Notes: a model not told the origin generated them from the sequence alone. 64,000 bases of DNA from Streptomyces rubrogriseus (GCF_027947575.1 NZ_CP116256.1:2046001-2110000), one strand, 5' to 3'. Shown: positions 11,661 to 20,784, counted from the first letter of the stretch. Numbers and translations: made by a program.

Positions 11661-11689
11661 TTGACCCTGCCCGGCTGCCCCCGTATGCT
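11661..11689 (+). promoter_or_regulatory. Housekeeping-type promoter of rpsA
   Basis: TTGACC, 17-nt spacer, TATGCT: an excellent HrdB (sigma-70-like) promoter. Transcription would start near 11696, leaving a leader of about 190 nt before the rpsA ATG. Confidence 0.8.
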
Positions 11690-11887
11690 ACAAGTTGCGC
11701 TGCGGGCCTGCGCACCTCAGACGTAGCAGGTCGCGCTCGCATCTGTTGTATGTCCCCTCGGTTCTCGAGGCGTCACCAGTGGTTTTCGGTGACGCTTCCT
11801 TGGCTGTCCGGCTTCTGCAGAGCGAAACGGGCTCCCGGCGTAAGCAGTACCTACGACTTCAATGTCCGTACCGGAGCCCTTTCCCAC

Positions 11888-13399
11888 ATGACGAGCAGCA
11901 CCGAGACCACCGCCACCACCCCGCAGGTTGCGGTCAACGACATCGGTAACGAGGAAGCCTTCCTCGCCGCGATCGACGAGACGATCAAGTACTTCAACGA
12001 CGGCGACATCGTCGACGGCGTCATCGTGAAGGTCGACCGGGACGAGGTCCTGCTCGACATCGGTTACAAGACCGAAGGTGTCATCCCGAGCCGCGAGCTC
12101 TCGATCAAGCACGACGTCGACCCCAACGAGGTCGTCGCCGTCGGTGACGAGATCGAGGCCCTTGTTCTCCAGAAGGAGGACAAGGAAGGCCGCCTGATCC
12201 TCTCGAAGAAGCGTGCCCAGTACGAGCGGGCCTGGGGCACCATCGAGAAGATCAAGGAAGAGGACGGCATCGTCACCGGTACCGTCATCGAGGTCGTCAA
12301 GGGTGGTCTCATCCTCGACATCGGCCTCCGCGGCTTCCTCCCGGCCTCCCTGGTCGAGATGCGCCGCGTCCGCGACCTCCAGCCCTACGTGGGCAAGGAG
12401 CTCGAGGCGAAGATCATCGAGCTGGACAAGAACCGCAACAACGTGGTCCTGTCCCGCCGTGCCTGGCTGGAGCAGACCCAGTCCGAGGTCCGCCAGACGT
12501 TCCTCACGACCCTCCAGAAGGGTCAGGTCCGTTCCGGCGTCGTCTCCTCGATCGTCAACTTCGGTGCCTTCGTGGACCTGGGTGGCGTCGACGGTCTGGT
12601 CCACGTCTCCGAGCTGTCCTGGAAGCACATCGACCACCCGTCCGAGGTCGTCGAGGTCGGCCAGGAGGTCACCGTCGAGGTCCTCGACGTCGACATGGAC
12701 CGCGAGCGTGTCTCCCTGTCGCTGAAGGCGACCCAGGAAGACCCGTGGCAGCAGTTCGCCCGCACCCACCAGATCGGCCAGGTCGTGCCCGGCAAGGTCA
12801 CGAAGCTGGTTCCGTTCGGTGCGTTCGTCCGCGTGGACGAGGGCATCGAGGGTCTGGTCCACATCTCCGAGCTGGCCGAGCGCCACGTGGAGATCCCGGA
12901 GCAGGTCGTCCAGGTCAACGACGAGATCTTCGTCAAGGTCATCGACATCGACCTCGAGCGCCGCCGCATCAGCCTCTCGCTGAAGCAGGCCAACGAGGCC
13001 TTCGGTGCCGACCCGTCCACGGTCGAGTTCGACCCGACCCTGTACGGCATGGCCGCGTCCTACGACGACCAGGGCAACTACATCTACCCCGAGGGCTTCG
13101 ACCCCGAGACCAACGACTGGCTCGAGGGCTACGAGACCCAGCGCGAGGCCTGGGAGACGCAGTACGCCGAGGCCCAGCAGCGCTTCGAGCAGCACCAGGC
13201 GCAGGTCATCAAGTCCCGCGAGGCGGACGAGAAGGCCGCTGCCGAGGGTGTCGACACCGCGGGTGCGGCCCAGGCCGCGTCCGGTGGCGGCGGTGGCGGC
13301 GGCTCCTACTCCTCCGAGGGTGGCGACAACTCCGGCGCCCTGGCGTCGGACGAGGCGCTGGCCGCGCTGCGCGAGAAGCTGGCCGGCGGCCAGAGCTGA
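11888..13399 (+). CDS. rpsA: 30S ribosomal protein S1
   Basis: 503 residues with four S1 RNA-binding repeats: about residues 35-105 (GDIVDGVIVKVDRDEVLLDI), 120-190 (GTVIEVVKGGLILDIGLRG), 205-275 (GVVSSIVNFGAFVDLGG) and 290-360 (GKVTKLVPFGAFVRVDEG). S1 helps mRNA bind the 30S subunit. The acidic, Gln-rich C-terminus holds a run of glycines (about 465-475). The ATG (MTSSTETTATT) is chosen because all upstream sequence in frame is leader. Strongly biased codon use (GTC, CTC, GAC) fits high expression. The gene has its own promoter and a strong terminator, so it is monocistronic. Confidence 0.98.
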   Translation: MTSSTETTATTPQVAVNDIGNEEAFLAAIDETIKYFNDGDIVDGVIVKVDRDEVLLDIGYKTEGVIPSRELSIKHDVDPNEVVAVGDEIEALVLQKEDKEGRLILSKKRAQYERAWGTIEKIKEEDGIVTGTVIEVVKGGLILDIGLRGFLPASLVEMRRVRDLQPYVGKELEAKIIELDKNRNNVVLSRRAWLEQTQSEVRQTFLTTLQKGQVRSGVVSSIVNFGAFVDLGGVDGLVHVSELSWKHIDHPSEVVEVGQEVTVEVLDVDMDRERVSLSLKATQEDPWQQFARTHQIGQVVPGKVTKLVPFGAFVRVDEGIEGLVHISELAERHVEIPEQVVQVNDEIFVKVIDIDLERRRISLSLKQANEAFGADPSTVEFDPTLYGMAASYDDQGNYIYPEGFDPETNDWLEGYETQREAWETQYAEAQQRFEQHQAQVIKSREADEKAAAEGVDTAGAAQAASGGGGGGGSYSSEGGDNSGALASDEALAALREKLAGGQS

Positions 13400-13450
13400 A
13401 GCTCTGCACCGGCCGCTGACACACAGCGGTCGAAGCACGACGGTTGACTG

Positions 13451-13480
13451 AGGGGCCGCACCTTTCGAGGTGCGGCCCCT
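13451..13480 (+). terminator. rpsA terminator
   Basis: Perfect 12-bp stem AGGGGCCGCACC / GGTGCGGCCCCT with a 6-nt TTTCGA loop. Confidence 0.85.
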
Positions 13481-13555
13481 TCAGTGCTCCCTCCGGGAAT
13501 GCCCCACCCCACAAGGGTGTTGTGACATACGAACACGAGGAGGGGAGCGGTCACT

Positions 13556-14494
13556 GTGCTTGATCCGCAGGATTTGTACACCTGGGAGCCGAAGGGCCTC
13601 GCCGTCGTCGACATGGCACTCGCCCAGGAGTCGGCCGGACTGGTCATGCTGTACCACTTCGACGGATACATCGACGCCGGGGAGACCGGCGACCAGATCG
13701 TCGACCAGGTGCTCGACTCGCTGCCCCACCAGGTCGTCGCCCGTTTCGACCACGACCGGCTCGTGGACTACCGGGCCCGCCGGCCGCTGCTGACCTTCAA
13801 GCGGGACACCTGGTCGGACTACGAGGAACCCACCATCGAGGTGCGGCTCGTCCAGGACGCCACCGGCGCACCCTTCCTGTTCCTGTCCGGTCCCGAGCCG
13901 GACGTGGAGTGGGAGCGCTTCGCCGCGGCCGTGGGGCAGATCGTGGAGCGGCTGGGCGTCCGCCTGTCGGTGAGCTTCCACGGCATTCCCATGGGCGTCC
14001 CGCACACCCGGCCCGTCGGCATCACCCCGCACGGCAGCCGGACCGACCTCGTGCCGGGCCACCGCAGCCCCTTCGAGGAGGCGCAGGTCCCCGGCAGCGC
14101 GGAGGCACTCGTCGAGTACCGGCTCGCGCAGGCCGGCCACGACGTGCTCGGCGTCGCCGCGCACGTCCCGCACTACGTCGCCCGCTCCGCGTACCCGGAC
14201 GCGGCGCTGACCGTCCTGGAGGCGATCACCGCGGCGACCGGCCTGGTCCTGCCGGGCATCGCGCACTCCCTGCGCACGGACGCCCACCGCACCCAGACGG
14301 AGATCGACCGGCAGATCCAGGAGGGCGACGAGGAGCTCATCGCCCTCGTCCAGGGCCTCGAGCACCAGTACGACGCGGCCGCCGGTGCCGAGACCCGCGG
14401 CAACATGCTCGCCGAACCCGTCGAGATCCCCTCCGCCGACGAGATCGGCCGCGAGTTCGAACGGTTCCTCGCCGAGCGGGAGGGCGACGGCTGA
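13556..14494 (+). CDS. PAC2 family protein
   Basis: 312 residues from a GTG preceded by GAGGAGGGG. The fold is recognised from [41 protein letters not shown] and [21 protein letters not shown]2 is the proteasome-assembly-chaperone-like family. Actinobacteria have a proteasome, but the role of these bacterial members is not established. It sits between rpsA and coaE on the same strand with its own ribosome site. The C-terminal 70 residues are helical and charged ([17 protein letters not shown]). Confidence 0.88.
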   Translation: MLDPQDLYTWEPKGLAVVDMALAQESAGLVMLYHFDGYIDAGETGDQIVDQVLDSLPHQVVARFDHDRLVDYRARRPLLTFKRDTWSDYEEPTIEVRLVQDATGAPFLFLSGPEPDVEWERFAAAVGQIVERLGVRLSVSFHGIPMGVPHTRPVGITPHGSRTDLVPGHRSPFEEAQVPGSAEALVEYRLAQAGHDVLGVAAHVPHYVARSAYPDAALTVLEAITAATGLVLPGIAHSLRTDAHRTQTEIDRQIQEGDEELIALVQGLEHQYDAAAGAETRGNMLAEPVEIPSADEIGREFERFLAEREGDG

Positions 14495-14526
14495 CCCCGT
14501 GACCGGCACCCTCTAAGCTTCCGCTC

Positions 14527-15129
14527 ATGCTGAGGGTTGGTCTGACCGGCGGGATCGGCGCCGGCAAGAGCGAGGTGTCACGGCTCCTCGTGGAGCACGG
14601 TGCCGTACTGATCGACGCCGACAGGATCGCGCGCGAGGTCGTCGCCCCCGGGACACCGGGGCTCGCCGCGGTCGTGGCGGCGTTCGGCGAGGAGATCCTG
14701 GCCGAGGACGGCAGCCTGGACCGGCCGAAACTCGGCTCGATCGTGTTCGCCGACCCCGAGAAGCTGGCCGTCCTGAACGGCATCGTGCACCCCCTGGTCC
14801 GCGAGCGCTCCAGTGCCCTCGAGGAGGCCGCCGCCGAGGACGCCGTCGTCGTCCACGACGTCCCCCTGCTCACGGAGAACGGCCTGGCGCCGCTGTACGA
14901 CCTCGTGGTCGTCGTGGACGCCGCCCCCGCCACCCAGCTCGACCGGCTGGTGCGGCTGCGCGGCATGACCGAGCAGGACGCACGGGCCCGCATGGCGGCC
15001 CAGGCGACGCGCGAGCAGCGCCGGGAGATCGCGGACGTGGTCGTCGACAACGACGTACCGCTTCAGGAGCTGCGGCGGCGCGTCAAGGAGGTCTGGGACG
15101 AACTGGTGCGCGGGGCGCACACGGAATAG
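14527..15129 (+). CDS. coaE: Dephospho-CoA kinase
   Basis: 200 residues. Catalyses the last CoA step, ATP phosphorylation of dephospho-CoA at the 3'-OH. The P-loop [12 protein letters not shown] lies at about residues 5-16, followed by [16 protein letters not shown] with the conserved Asp pair, the CoA-site region [23 protein letters not shown] and the lid region RDxR-like [13 protein letters not shown]. Length is normal for the family. The ATG follows TCTAAGCTTCCGCTC with no strong ribosome site. Confidence 0.95.
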   Translation: MLRVGLTGGIGAGKSEVSRLLVEHGAVLIDADRIAREVVAPGTPGLAAVVAAFGEEILAEDGSLDRPKLGSIVFADPEKLAVLNGIVHPLVRERSSALEEAAAEDAVVVHDVPLLTENGLAPLYDLVVVVDAAPATQLDRLVRLRGMTEQDARARMAAQATREQRREIADVVVDNDVPLQELRRRVKEVWDELVRGAHTE

Positions 15130-15178
15130 CGGGTCCGGTGCGTGCGTTGATCCCTTGCAGCGAGGGAAGGACTCAGCC

Positions 15179-15559
15179 GTGCCCGAGACAAGCGGTCCGA
15201 CCGGACGTACTCCGGAGACGGATGTCATCGACTTCCGTGCCGCCGAGCAACTGCTCGCGGCCCGGGACCCGCGCGGCGCGGTGAAACTGCTCGACGGTGT
15301 CATCGGCGCCCACCCCGAGAACACGGCCGCCCGGCTGCTGCGCGCGCGTGCCTTCTTCGCGGCGGCGCAACTGCGTCCGGCCGAGCTGGAGTTCACCATC
15401 GTCCTGGAGCGCGAGCCGGATAACGCGTTCGCGCACTTCGCCCTCGCCCGCACCTTTGAGCGCCGGGGCTGCCCCGGCCAGGCCCGGCGCCACTTCCGGC
15501 TGGCCGCGGCCCTGGACCCGAACCCGGAGTACCTGCAGCAGGCGCGCTTCGACTCCTGA
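15179..15559 (+). CDS. Tetratricopeptide repeat protein
   Basis: 126 residues from a GTG (VPETSGPTGRTPETDVIDF) with GAGGGAAGGA about 7 nt upstream; the TTG at 15155 lies before that site and is not used. Two to three TPR-like helical pairs are visible (AAEQLLAARDPRGAVKLLDGVIGAHPENTAARLLRAR-type, then the alanine-rich pair ending in FALARTFERRG and a third at the C-terminus). It is probably a protein-interaction module; partner unknown. It converges on a DUF6343 gene. Confidence 0.8.
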   Translation: MPETSGPTGRTPETDVIDFRAAEQLLAARDPRGAVKLLDGVIGAHPENTAARLLRARAFFAAAQLRPAELEFTIVLEREPDNAFAHFALARTFERRGCPGQARRHFRLAAALDPNPEYLQQARFDS

Positions 15560-15570
15560 CCGCGCGGTCA
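15557..15570. other. Palindrome containing both convergent stop codons
   Basis: TGACCGCGCGGTCA is a perfect 14-bp palindrome. Its left TGA is the stop of the TPR gene and its right TCA is the stop (TGA on the minus strand) of the DUF6343 gene. It could act as a small two-way terminator. Confidence 0.5.
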
Positions 15571-15825
15571 GCGCCTGGGCGGCGGGTACGGCGGGATGTC
15601 CCGGCCCGGCTGGTAGTGCGGGCCCTGGCGGAGGTGCCGGAGGATCACCGTCAGGTCGGCCGTGACGACGAGCCACAGCACCCCGCAGGCGAGCGCCCAG
15701 CCGAAGTGCCCCGTGAGCGCGAAGACGGCCGTGCCGAAGATCGCCCAGGCCAGCCCCCACAGGCTCAGCCAGAACCGCGCCCGCAGGGCACTGCGCGCGG
15801 TGGCCGGTTCACTGCCCGTACGCAT
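15568..15825 (-). CDS. DUF6343 family small membrane protein
   Basis: 85 residues, MRTGSEPATARSALRARFWLS onward. Two hydrophobic helices at about residues 17-38 and 43-62, then a conserved tail RQGPHYQPGRDIPPYPPPRR. This arrangement and the tail are typical of the DUF6343 family of actinobacteria, whose function is unknown. AGGAGTGG precedes the start. Confidence 0.8.
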   Translation of the reverse strand: MRTGSEPATARSALRARFWLSLWGLAWAIFGTAVFALTGHFGWALACGVLWLVVTADLTVILRHLRQGPHYQPGRDIPPYPPPRR

Positions 15826-15919
15826 CGGTTCACCACTCCTGTATCGAACGTACTGCGGCGCGCGCCGAGGGGGAAACGAGGCGTGTCTGCTTAACCGACC
15901 GCACCGCGGGACGGCGCGC

Positions 15920-15939
15920 GTTCACTCGGTCGGGTGAAC
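15920..15939. promoter_or_regulatory. Inverted repeat GTTCAC-N8-GTGAAC
   Basis: 6-bp perfect arms around 8 nt, 60 nt before the methyltransferase start. The same architecture occurs at 25848-25867. A possible operator; the regulator is unknown. Confidence 0.35.
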
Positions 15940-15998
15940 CGGGGGTGAGGGGGAACGGGTGTGCGGGGGCGGGCCGTTGGGCTGGTATGGAGCTGAGC

Positions 15999-16685
15999 AT
16001 GCGAGAGGGACACCAGGGGACGGGGCCCGGGGCGATCACCCCGGACGGCTGCGCGGTCGAGCTCTATTCGCGGCTGCCGGCCGGAGCCGAGCCGGACATC
16101 GTCGCCGCCGTCGTGCCCGAGGGCGCGCGGATACTGGAGCTGGGCAGCGGGGTGGGGCGGATGACGCACCCCCTGCTGGAGAGGGGGTTCGAGGTCACCG
16201 CGGTGGACGAGTCCGCCGAGATGCTGGAGCGCGTGCGCGGGGCGCGCACCGTATGCAGCCCGATCGAGGACCTCGACCTCGGCGAGCGCTTCGACGTCGT
16301 GATGCTGGCGTCGTTCCTGGTGCACGCCGGGGACGTCGAGGTGCGGCGGGGCCTGCTGCGCACCTGCGCCCGGCACGTGGCGGAGGACGGCTGTGTACTG
16401 ATCCAGCGGGAGGGGGCGGATTACCACACGAATCTGCCGCGTGAGCGGGTGGATCCCAGCGGCTTCACCATCCGGATCCTGTCCGCGGACCCGGTGGGTG
16501 ACGGCGTCAACTCGGTCCGGGCGGAGTACGAGTTCCCGGACGCGGTCTGGACCCAGACCTTCCGGGCCCGGCCACTGACCAGGGAGCAGTTCGAGGAGGC
16601 ACTGGGGGAGGCGGGACTCGCGGTGGACCGGTATCTCACCGACGACGGGACGTGGGTGCGGGCCGTGCCCGTGCGGCAGGGGTAG
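15999..16685 (+). CDS. Class I SAM-dependent methyltransferase
   Basis: 228 residues from an ATG with GGAG 6 nt upstream; ATGs at 15945 and 15987 are possible but have poorer ribosome sites. Motif I ARILELGSGVGRM, motif post-I VTAVDESAEML, and FDVVMLASFLVHAG mark the SAM fold. The middle of the protein (QREGADYHTNLPRERVDPSGFT) and the last third (EYEFPDAVWTQTFRARPLTREQFEEAL) look like a small-molecule methyltransferase. Substrate not predictable. Confidence 0.85.
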   Translation: MREGHQGTGPGAITPDGCAVELYSRLPAGAEPDIVAAVVPEGARILELGSGVGRMTHPLLERGFEVTAVDESAEMLERVRGARTVCSPIEDLDLGERFDVVMLASFLVHAGDVEVRRGLLRTCARHVAEDGCVLIQREGADYHTNLPRERVDPSGFTIRILSADPVGDGVNSVRAEYEFPDAVWTQTFRARPLTREQFEEALGEAGLAVDRYLTDDGTWVRAVPVRQG

Positions 16686-16755
16686 CGGCGAGGGGAGAGA
16701 TCCGGCAGGCCCGGCAAGGGCGGACAAGGGCGGAGGGGAGTCGGGGCGCGGTCCG

Positions 16756-16783
16756 GCGATGAGTTCCGGAGCGGCGGGCGGTC
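16756..16783 (+). promoter_or_regulatory. Element GCGATGAGTTCCG-N10-CGGTC upstream of the DoxX gene
   Basis: The same 13-mer, spacing and CGGTC occur at 25045-25072 upstream of the DUF899 gene. Spacing between GATGAG and GGTC is about 16 nt, as in an ECF sigma factor promoter. Assignment as promoter is inference. Confidence 0.4.
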
Positions 16784-16827
16784 TGTATCCCGACAGCAGC
16801 ACGGACCGCTCGGCTCAGGAGATCGCC

Positions 16828-17277
16828 ATGTCCGAAACCACCGCTCGCCCCGCCTCCGCCCCCACCGCCGCCGTCCCGGCCCGCCCGCGCGGCCTCCGGG
16901 TCGCCTTGCGCGTCGTGCAGGTGCTCCTCGCGCTGTTCTTCGCCGTCGCGAGCGCCCTGCCCAAGCTGATCGCGCACTCCTCGGCGGCCGACACCTTCGC
17001 CGAGATGGGCTGGGGCGACGCGGGCATGTACGCCATCGGTGTCCTCGAGCTGACGGGAGCGGTCGCCCTGCTCGTCCCGGTGCTGCAATCGGTGGCGGCG
17101 ACGGCGCTGAGCGCGCTGATGGTGGGCGCGTTCGTCGTCCAGCTCACCTACTTCGACGGTGCGAACGCGGCGACACCGCTGATCCTGATGGTGCCGCTCC
17201 TGGTCGTCGCCCGGGCCCGCCGCGGGCACAACGAGGAGCTGCGCCGACTGCTGCGCGCCCGGATCCTGCGCGGCTGA
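16828..17277 (+). CDS. DoxX family membrane protein
   Basis: 149 residues with a good ribosome site (CAGGAGATCGCC-ATG); the ATG at 16759 lies inside the upstream control region. Four hydrophobic segments fit the DoxX fold: RVVQVLLALFFAVASALPKL (which includes the conserved PKL), YAIGVLELTGAVALLVPV, TALSALMVGAFVVQL and TPLILMVPLLVVARARRG. DoxX-like proteins are small inner-membrane proteins linked to redox or thiol stress in other actinobacteria; the role here is unproven. Confidence 0.85.
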   Translation: MSETTARPASAPTAAVPARPRGLRVALRVVQVLLALFFAVASALPKLIAHSSAADTFAEMGWGDAGMYAIGVLELTGAVALLVPVLQSVAATALSALMVGAFVVQLTYFDGANAATPLILMVPLLVVARARRGHNEELRRLLRARILRG

Positions 17278-17305
17278 CCCGGGCATGACCCGTGCACGGG
17301 ACCGC

Positions 17306-17884
17306 TTAGGGCCTGGTCCCCGCGTCCCTCCGAGAGCTGCTCAGGCCTTCCAGCCCCCGGAGCCGGTCCATCTCGCGGCGGTCGCGCTTGGTCGGGCGGC
17401 CGGCGCCGCGGTCGCGGATGCCCGCCGGGGCGACGGCCTCGCGGGGCGGGGGCGGCGGCGAGTTGTCGATGTAGCACTGGACGGCGACCGGGGCACCGAC
17501 GCGCTTGCGGATCAGCCGTTTCACGACGACGACCCGTTCCCGGCCCTCCTGTCGCAGGCGCACCTCGTCACCGACGCGGAGCGAGTACGCGGGCTTCACC
17601 CGCTCGCCGTTCACCCGGACATGGCCGCCGCGACAGGCGGTCGCGCCCAGCGAACGGGTCTTGATCAGGCGGACGGCCCAGATCCAGCTGTCCACGCGGA
17701 CGCTCTCCCCGTTCTGCGGCCCGGCCGCCTCGGCGGCGGCGATCGCCGCCGCCGTCTTCGGGTCCGCGGCCGTCTTCGGGTCCGGTGTCGCCGTCTTCGG
17801 GTCCGGTGTCCCGGCCGCGGCAGCGGCGCCGTCCCGCGGTGCGGCCACCGGGCCGCTCCCGCCTTCGTCGTGCTCGGAAGCCAT
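17306..17884 (-). CDS. S4-domain RNA-binding protein (Hsp15-like)
   Basis: 192 residues. The S4 domain spans about residues 62-115 (VRVDSWIWAVRLIKTRSLGA, then the C-R-G-G-HVRVNGERVKP turn and VGDEVRLRQEGRERVVVV). The tail, KRDRREMDRLRG, is basic. Hsp15 of E. coli recycles stalled 50S-tRNA complexes; a similar role is inference. The first 60 residues are low-complexity with a threefold DPKTA repeat. TAGGGT ends 6 nt before the ATG, so the mRNA may be leaderless. Confidence 0.85.
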   Translation of the reverse strand: MASEHDEGGSGPVAAPRDGAAAAAGTPDPKTATPDPKTAADPKTAAAIAAAEAAGPQNGESVRVDSWIWAVRLIKTRSLGATACRGGHVRVNGERVKPAYSLRVGDEVRLRQEGRERVVVVKRLIRKRVGAPVAVQCYIDNSPPPPPREAVAPAGIRDRGAGRPTKRDRREMDRLRGLEGLSSSRRDAGTRP

Positions 17885-17985
17885 GGTCCGACCCTAACCG
17901 CCCGGCACGGCGCGGCGGGCCGCAATTTCGGCGACCGACGACGGCCACCACGAACGGGGGCACGAGAGGGTCTTACGGTGGAGGC

Positions 17986-18699
17986 ATGGACACCGGCGGC
18001 CTCTCCGTACTCGACCAGCGCATCGCGGGATGCCGGGCCTGCCCGCGGCTGGTCGAGTGGCGGGAAGAGGTGGCCCGTACCAAACGGGCGGCCTTCGCCG
18101 ACTGGACGTACTGGGGCCGGCCCGTGCCCGGCTTCGGCCCGCCGGACGCGCGGCTGCTGATCGTCGGCCTGGCGCCCGCGGCCCACGGCGGCAACCGCAC
18201 CGGCCGGATGTTCACCGGCGACCGCTCCGGCGACGTGCTGTACCAGGCGCTGTACGACGTGGGCCTCGCCTCGCAGCCCACCGCGGTCCGCGTGGACGAC
18301 GGCCTGGAACTGTACGGCGTGCGCGTCACCTCGCCCGTGCACTGCGCCCCGCCCGCGAACAAGCCCACCCCCGCCGAACGGGACACCTGCCGTTCCTGGC
18401 TCGTCCAGGAGCTGGGGCTGCTGCGGCCGACACTGCGGGCGGTGGTCGTCCTCGGGGCCTTCGGCTGGCAGGCGGCGCTGCCCGCGTTCGCCGGGGCGGG
18501 CTGGACCGTACCCCGCCCCCGTCCGGCCTTCGCCCACGGCGCGCAGGTGACGCTGGACGCCGCCGACGGACCGGACCTGCACCTCTTCGGCTGCTTCCAC
18601 GTCAGCCAGCGCAACACCTTCACCGGCCGGCTCACCCCCGAGATGCTGCGCGACGTGCTGCGCACGGCGGCGGAGACGGCGGGGCTGCCCGCGCGGTGA
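17986..18699 (+). CDS. Family 5 (UDGb-type) uracil-DNA glycosylase
   Basis: 237 residues. The Fe-S cysteines are CRACPRL at the N-terminus and the CAPPANKPTPAERDTC pair in the middle. Motif 1 is GLAPAAHGGNRTGRMFTGD, with Ala where family 1 has the catalytic Asp, as expected of UDGb. Motif 2 is FHVSQRNTFTGRLT, with Val in the usual Pro place of HPS. UDGb removes uracil and hypoxanthine from DNA. GGAGG lies next to the ATG, preceded by TACGGT. Confidence 0.92.
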   Translation: MDTGGLSVLDQRIAGCRACPRLVEWREEVARTKRAAFADWTYWGRPVPGFGPPDARLLIVGLAPAAHGGNRTGRMFTGDRSGDVLYQALYDVGLASQPTAVRVDDGLELYGVRVTSPVHCAPPANKPTPAERDTCRSWLVQELGLLRPTLRAVVVLGAFGWQAALPAFAGAGWTVPRPRPAFAHGAQVTLDAADGPDLHLFGCFHVSQRNTFTGRLTPEMLRDVLRTAAETAGLPAR

Positions 18700-18753
18700 G
18701 GGCCGCACCGTAAAGCGGATGAGCGGCCGGGCCCACGCCGCTACGGTGCTCCG

Positions 18754-19722
18754 ATGGGCCTGTATCCGGAAATCGAACCGTACGACCACGGCATGCTCGA
18801 CGTCGGGGACGGCAACCACGTGTACTGGGAAACCTGCGGGAACCCGCACGGCAAGCCCGCGCTCGTCCTGCACGGCGGACCGGGCAGCCGCGCGAGCCCG
18901 GGTCTCCGGCGCTACTTCGACCCCGCCGCCTACCGGATCGTCCTCCTCGACCAGCGGGGCGCCGGACGGTCGCGCCCCCGCGCGAGCGCCTACGCCACCG
19001 ACATGAGCGTCAACACGACCGCCCACCTCATGGCGGACCTGGAGCGGCTGCGGGCCCACCTGGGCATCGAGCGCTGGCTGGTGTGGGGCGTGTCCTGGGG
19101 CTCGGTCCTGGGCCTGCGGTACGCGCAGACGCACCCCGGCGTGGTGAGCGAGCTGGTGCTGACCGGGGTCGCCACCGGTTCCGACGCCGAAGTGGCCCTC
19201 CTGACGCGGGGACTGGGAAACATCTTCCCGGAGGCGCACGAGCGGTTCCTCGCCGAGCTGCCCCCGGACGAACGCGACGGAAACCTGGCCGCCGCGTACA
19301 ACCGGCTGCTGGAATCGCCGGACGCGGCGGTGCGCGAGCGGGCCGCGCGGGCCTGGACCGACTGGGAGACGGCGACGATCCCGGCACCGCCCGGCTCGGT
19401 CGCCCGGTTCCAGGACCCGGACTTCCGGATGGGCTTCGCCCGTACCGTGACGCACTACTGGGGCAACGACCACTTCCTCGGCGACGGCAACGACGAGGGC
19501 GTGGTCCTCAGGGACGCGCACCTGCTGAAGGGCATCCCCGGCACCCTGGTCCAGGGCAGCCTCGACTTCGGCAACCTCCTCGGCATCGTCTGGCGGCTCC
19601 ACCACGCCTGGCCCGACAGCGACCTGGTGATCGTGGACGAGGCCGGACACGACGCCGGGGCGACCGGCGACGAGGCCCTGCTGGCGGCGACGGACACGTA
19701 CGCGCGCGGGGACACCCCCTAG
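18754..19722 (+). CDS. pip: Prolyl aminopeptidase (proline iminopeptidase)
   Basis: 322-residue S33 alpha/beta hydrolase that removes N-terminal proline. The oxyanion motif is HGGPGSRAS (about residue 40), followed by LLDQRGAGRS, the nucleophile elbow GVSWGS, an acidic residue near QGSLDFGN and the catalytic His in DEAGHDAG. No signal peptide, so cytoplasmic. TACGGT ends 6 nt before the ATG with no Shine-Dalgarno site, so a leaderless mRNA is likely. Its TAG stop shares the 4 bases CTAG with the stop of the convergent GNAT gene. Confidence 0.93.
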   Translation: MGLYPEIEPYDHGMLDVGDGNHVYWETCGNPHGKPALVLHGGPGSRASPGLRRYFDPAAYRIVLLDQRGAGRSRPRASAYATDMSVNTTAHLMADLERLRAHLGIERWLVWGVSWGSVLGLRYAQTHPGVVSELVLTGVATGSDAEVALLTRGLGNIFPEAHERFLAELPPDERDGNLAAAYNRLLESPDAAVRERAARAWTDWETATIPAPPGSVARFQDPDFRMGFARTVTHYWGNDHFLGDGNDEGVVLRDAHLLKGIPGTLVQGSLDFGNLLGIVWRLHHAWPDSDLVIVDEAGHDAGATGDEALLAATDTYARGDTP

Positions 19723-20225
19723 GTGGTGCCGTCCGGGTCTGGCCGGGGTCGCCACACATAGCGCACGTCCGGCTCCCGCTCCTCGTTCCGGTCGCCGTCC
19801 GTCCACTCCACGGCCCGGAACCCGTGCCGTTCGTAGAAGCGCCGCGCGGGCGCGTTGACCTGGAAGGTCCACAGCGACAGCCCGTCCGTCCGGCGCTCCT
19901 TGGCCAGGGCGACGAACCGGTCACCGATCCCGCACCCGCGCCGCTCGGGGGCGAGGTACAGCTGAGACAGCTCCTCGCCCTCCAGCACCATCACACCGGC
20001 GACCTCGCCACCGGCCCCCTCCGCCAGCCAGGTCTCGTACCGCTCCACCACCACGTGCCGGAAGTACGCGCGGACCTCGGCGTCGGAGCGGGGTCGGACG
20101 ACGGTCGGCAGCGCGGTGGCGAAGGAACGCAGCCAGACGTCGGCCGCGGCCCGCGCGTCGGCGGCACGGGCGCGCCGCAGGACGACCGCCCCGGCACCGG
20201 ACTCGCCATCTGCCTCGCTGTTCAC
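19719..20225 (-). CDS. GNAT family N-acetyltransferase
   Basis: 168 residues from a GTG. GNAT core: VLRRARAADARAAADVWLRSF, VAGVMVLEGEELSQLYLAPERRGCGIGDRFVALAKE (acetyl-CoA loop RRGCGIG) and FYERHGFRAVEW. Substrate unknown. Its GTG overlaps the RidA stop as GTGA (20222-20225), which suggests translational coupling in a ridA-GNAT operon. Confidence 0.9.
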   Translation of the reverse strand: MNSEADGESGAGAVVLRRARAADARAAADVWLRSFATALPTVVRPRSDAEVRAYFRHVVVERYETWLAEGAGGEVAGVMVLEGEELSQLYLAPERRGCGIGDRFVALAKERRTDGLSLWTFQVNAPARRFYERHGFRAVEWTDGDRNEEREPDVRYVWRPRPDPDGTT

Positions 20226-20635
20226 GGTCGGCCGCTCTCCGGCACCACCGCGGTCGCGGTGATCTCCACCAGCTGACCCGGATAGCCGAGACAGCTCACC
20301 CCGAGCAGCGTCGAGGAGTGCGGACCGGTGCTGAGCCCGGACGCCTCGACCACGTCCCAGACGGCGGACAGCGCGGCGGTCTCGGCGCTCACCACGTACA
20401 CATCGGTCGACAGCACGTGCTCCAGCCCGCTCCCGACGGCACGCAGCTGCTCGGTGAGGTTCGCGAGCACCTGCTCGGCCTGACGGACCGGATCGCCCTC
20501 GCCGACCAGCTTCCCCTCCGCGTCGAGCGGAACGGAACCGGCGAGGAACGCGAGCCTGGTCCCGGCCTCGACGACGGACGCGTGGGAGTAGACGGGCGGC
20601 GGGAAAAGGCCGGGCACGGTGACGCGCTGGATCAC
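20222..20635 (-). CDS. RidA family protein
   Basis: 137 residues from a GTG with AGGAG 5 nt upstream; the longer frame to 20722 adds Arg/Ala-rich residues with no family likeness. YjgF/RidA fold: VYSHASVVEAGTRLAFLAGSVPLDAEGKLVGEGDPVRQAEQVLANL, then TDVYVVSAE and GYPGQLVEITATAV. RidA proteins hydrolyse reactive enamines and imines; the Arg of the archetype active site is not obvious here, so it may be a divergent subgroup. First gene of a two-gene unit with a GNAT gene. Confidence 0.88.
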   Translation of the reverse strand: MIQRVTVPGLFPPPVYSHASVVEAGTRLAFLAGSVPLDAEGKLVGEGDPVRQAEQVLANLTEQLRAVGSGLEHVLSTDVYVVSAETAALSAVWDVVEASGLSTGPHSSTLLGVSCLGYPGQLVEITATAVVPESGRP

Positions 20636-20784
20636 GTGGACTCCTGGAGGACGGGCGGGCAACCTCCTGATCGTCCGTGCCGCGCCCGCTGCGCGCACCC
20701 GAATTTCGCTCGCGGCCCACACCCCGGCCGCCTAGGCTCCCCAGCGTCGCCACCCGCCGCCCGCACCGTCAGGAGCCCGCACCA

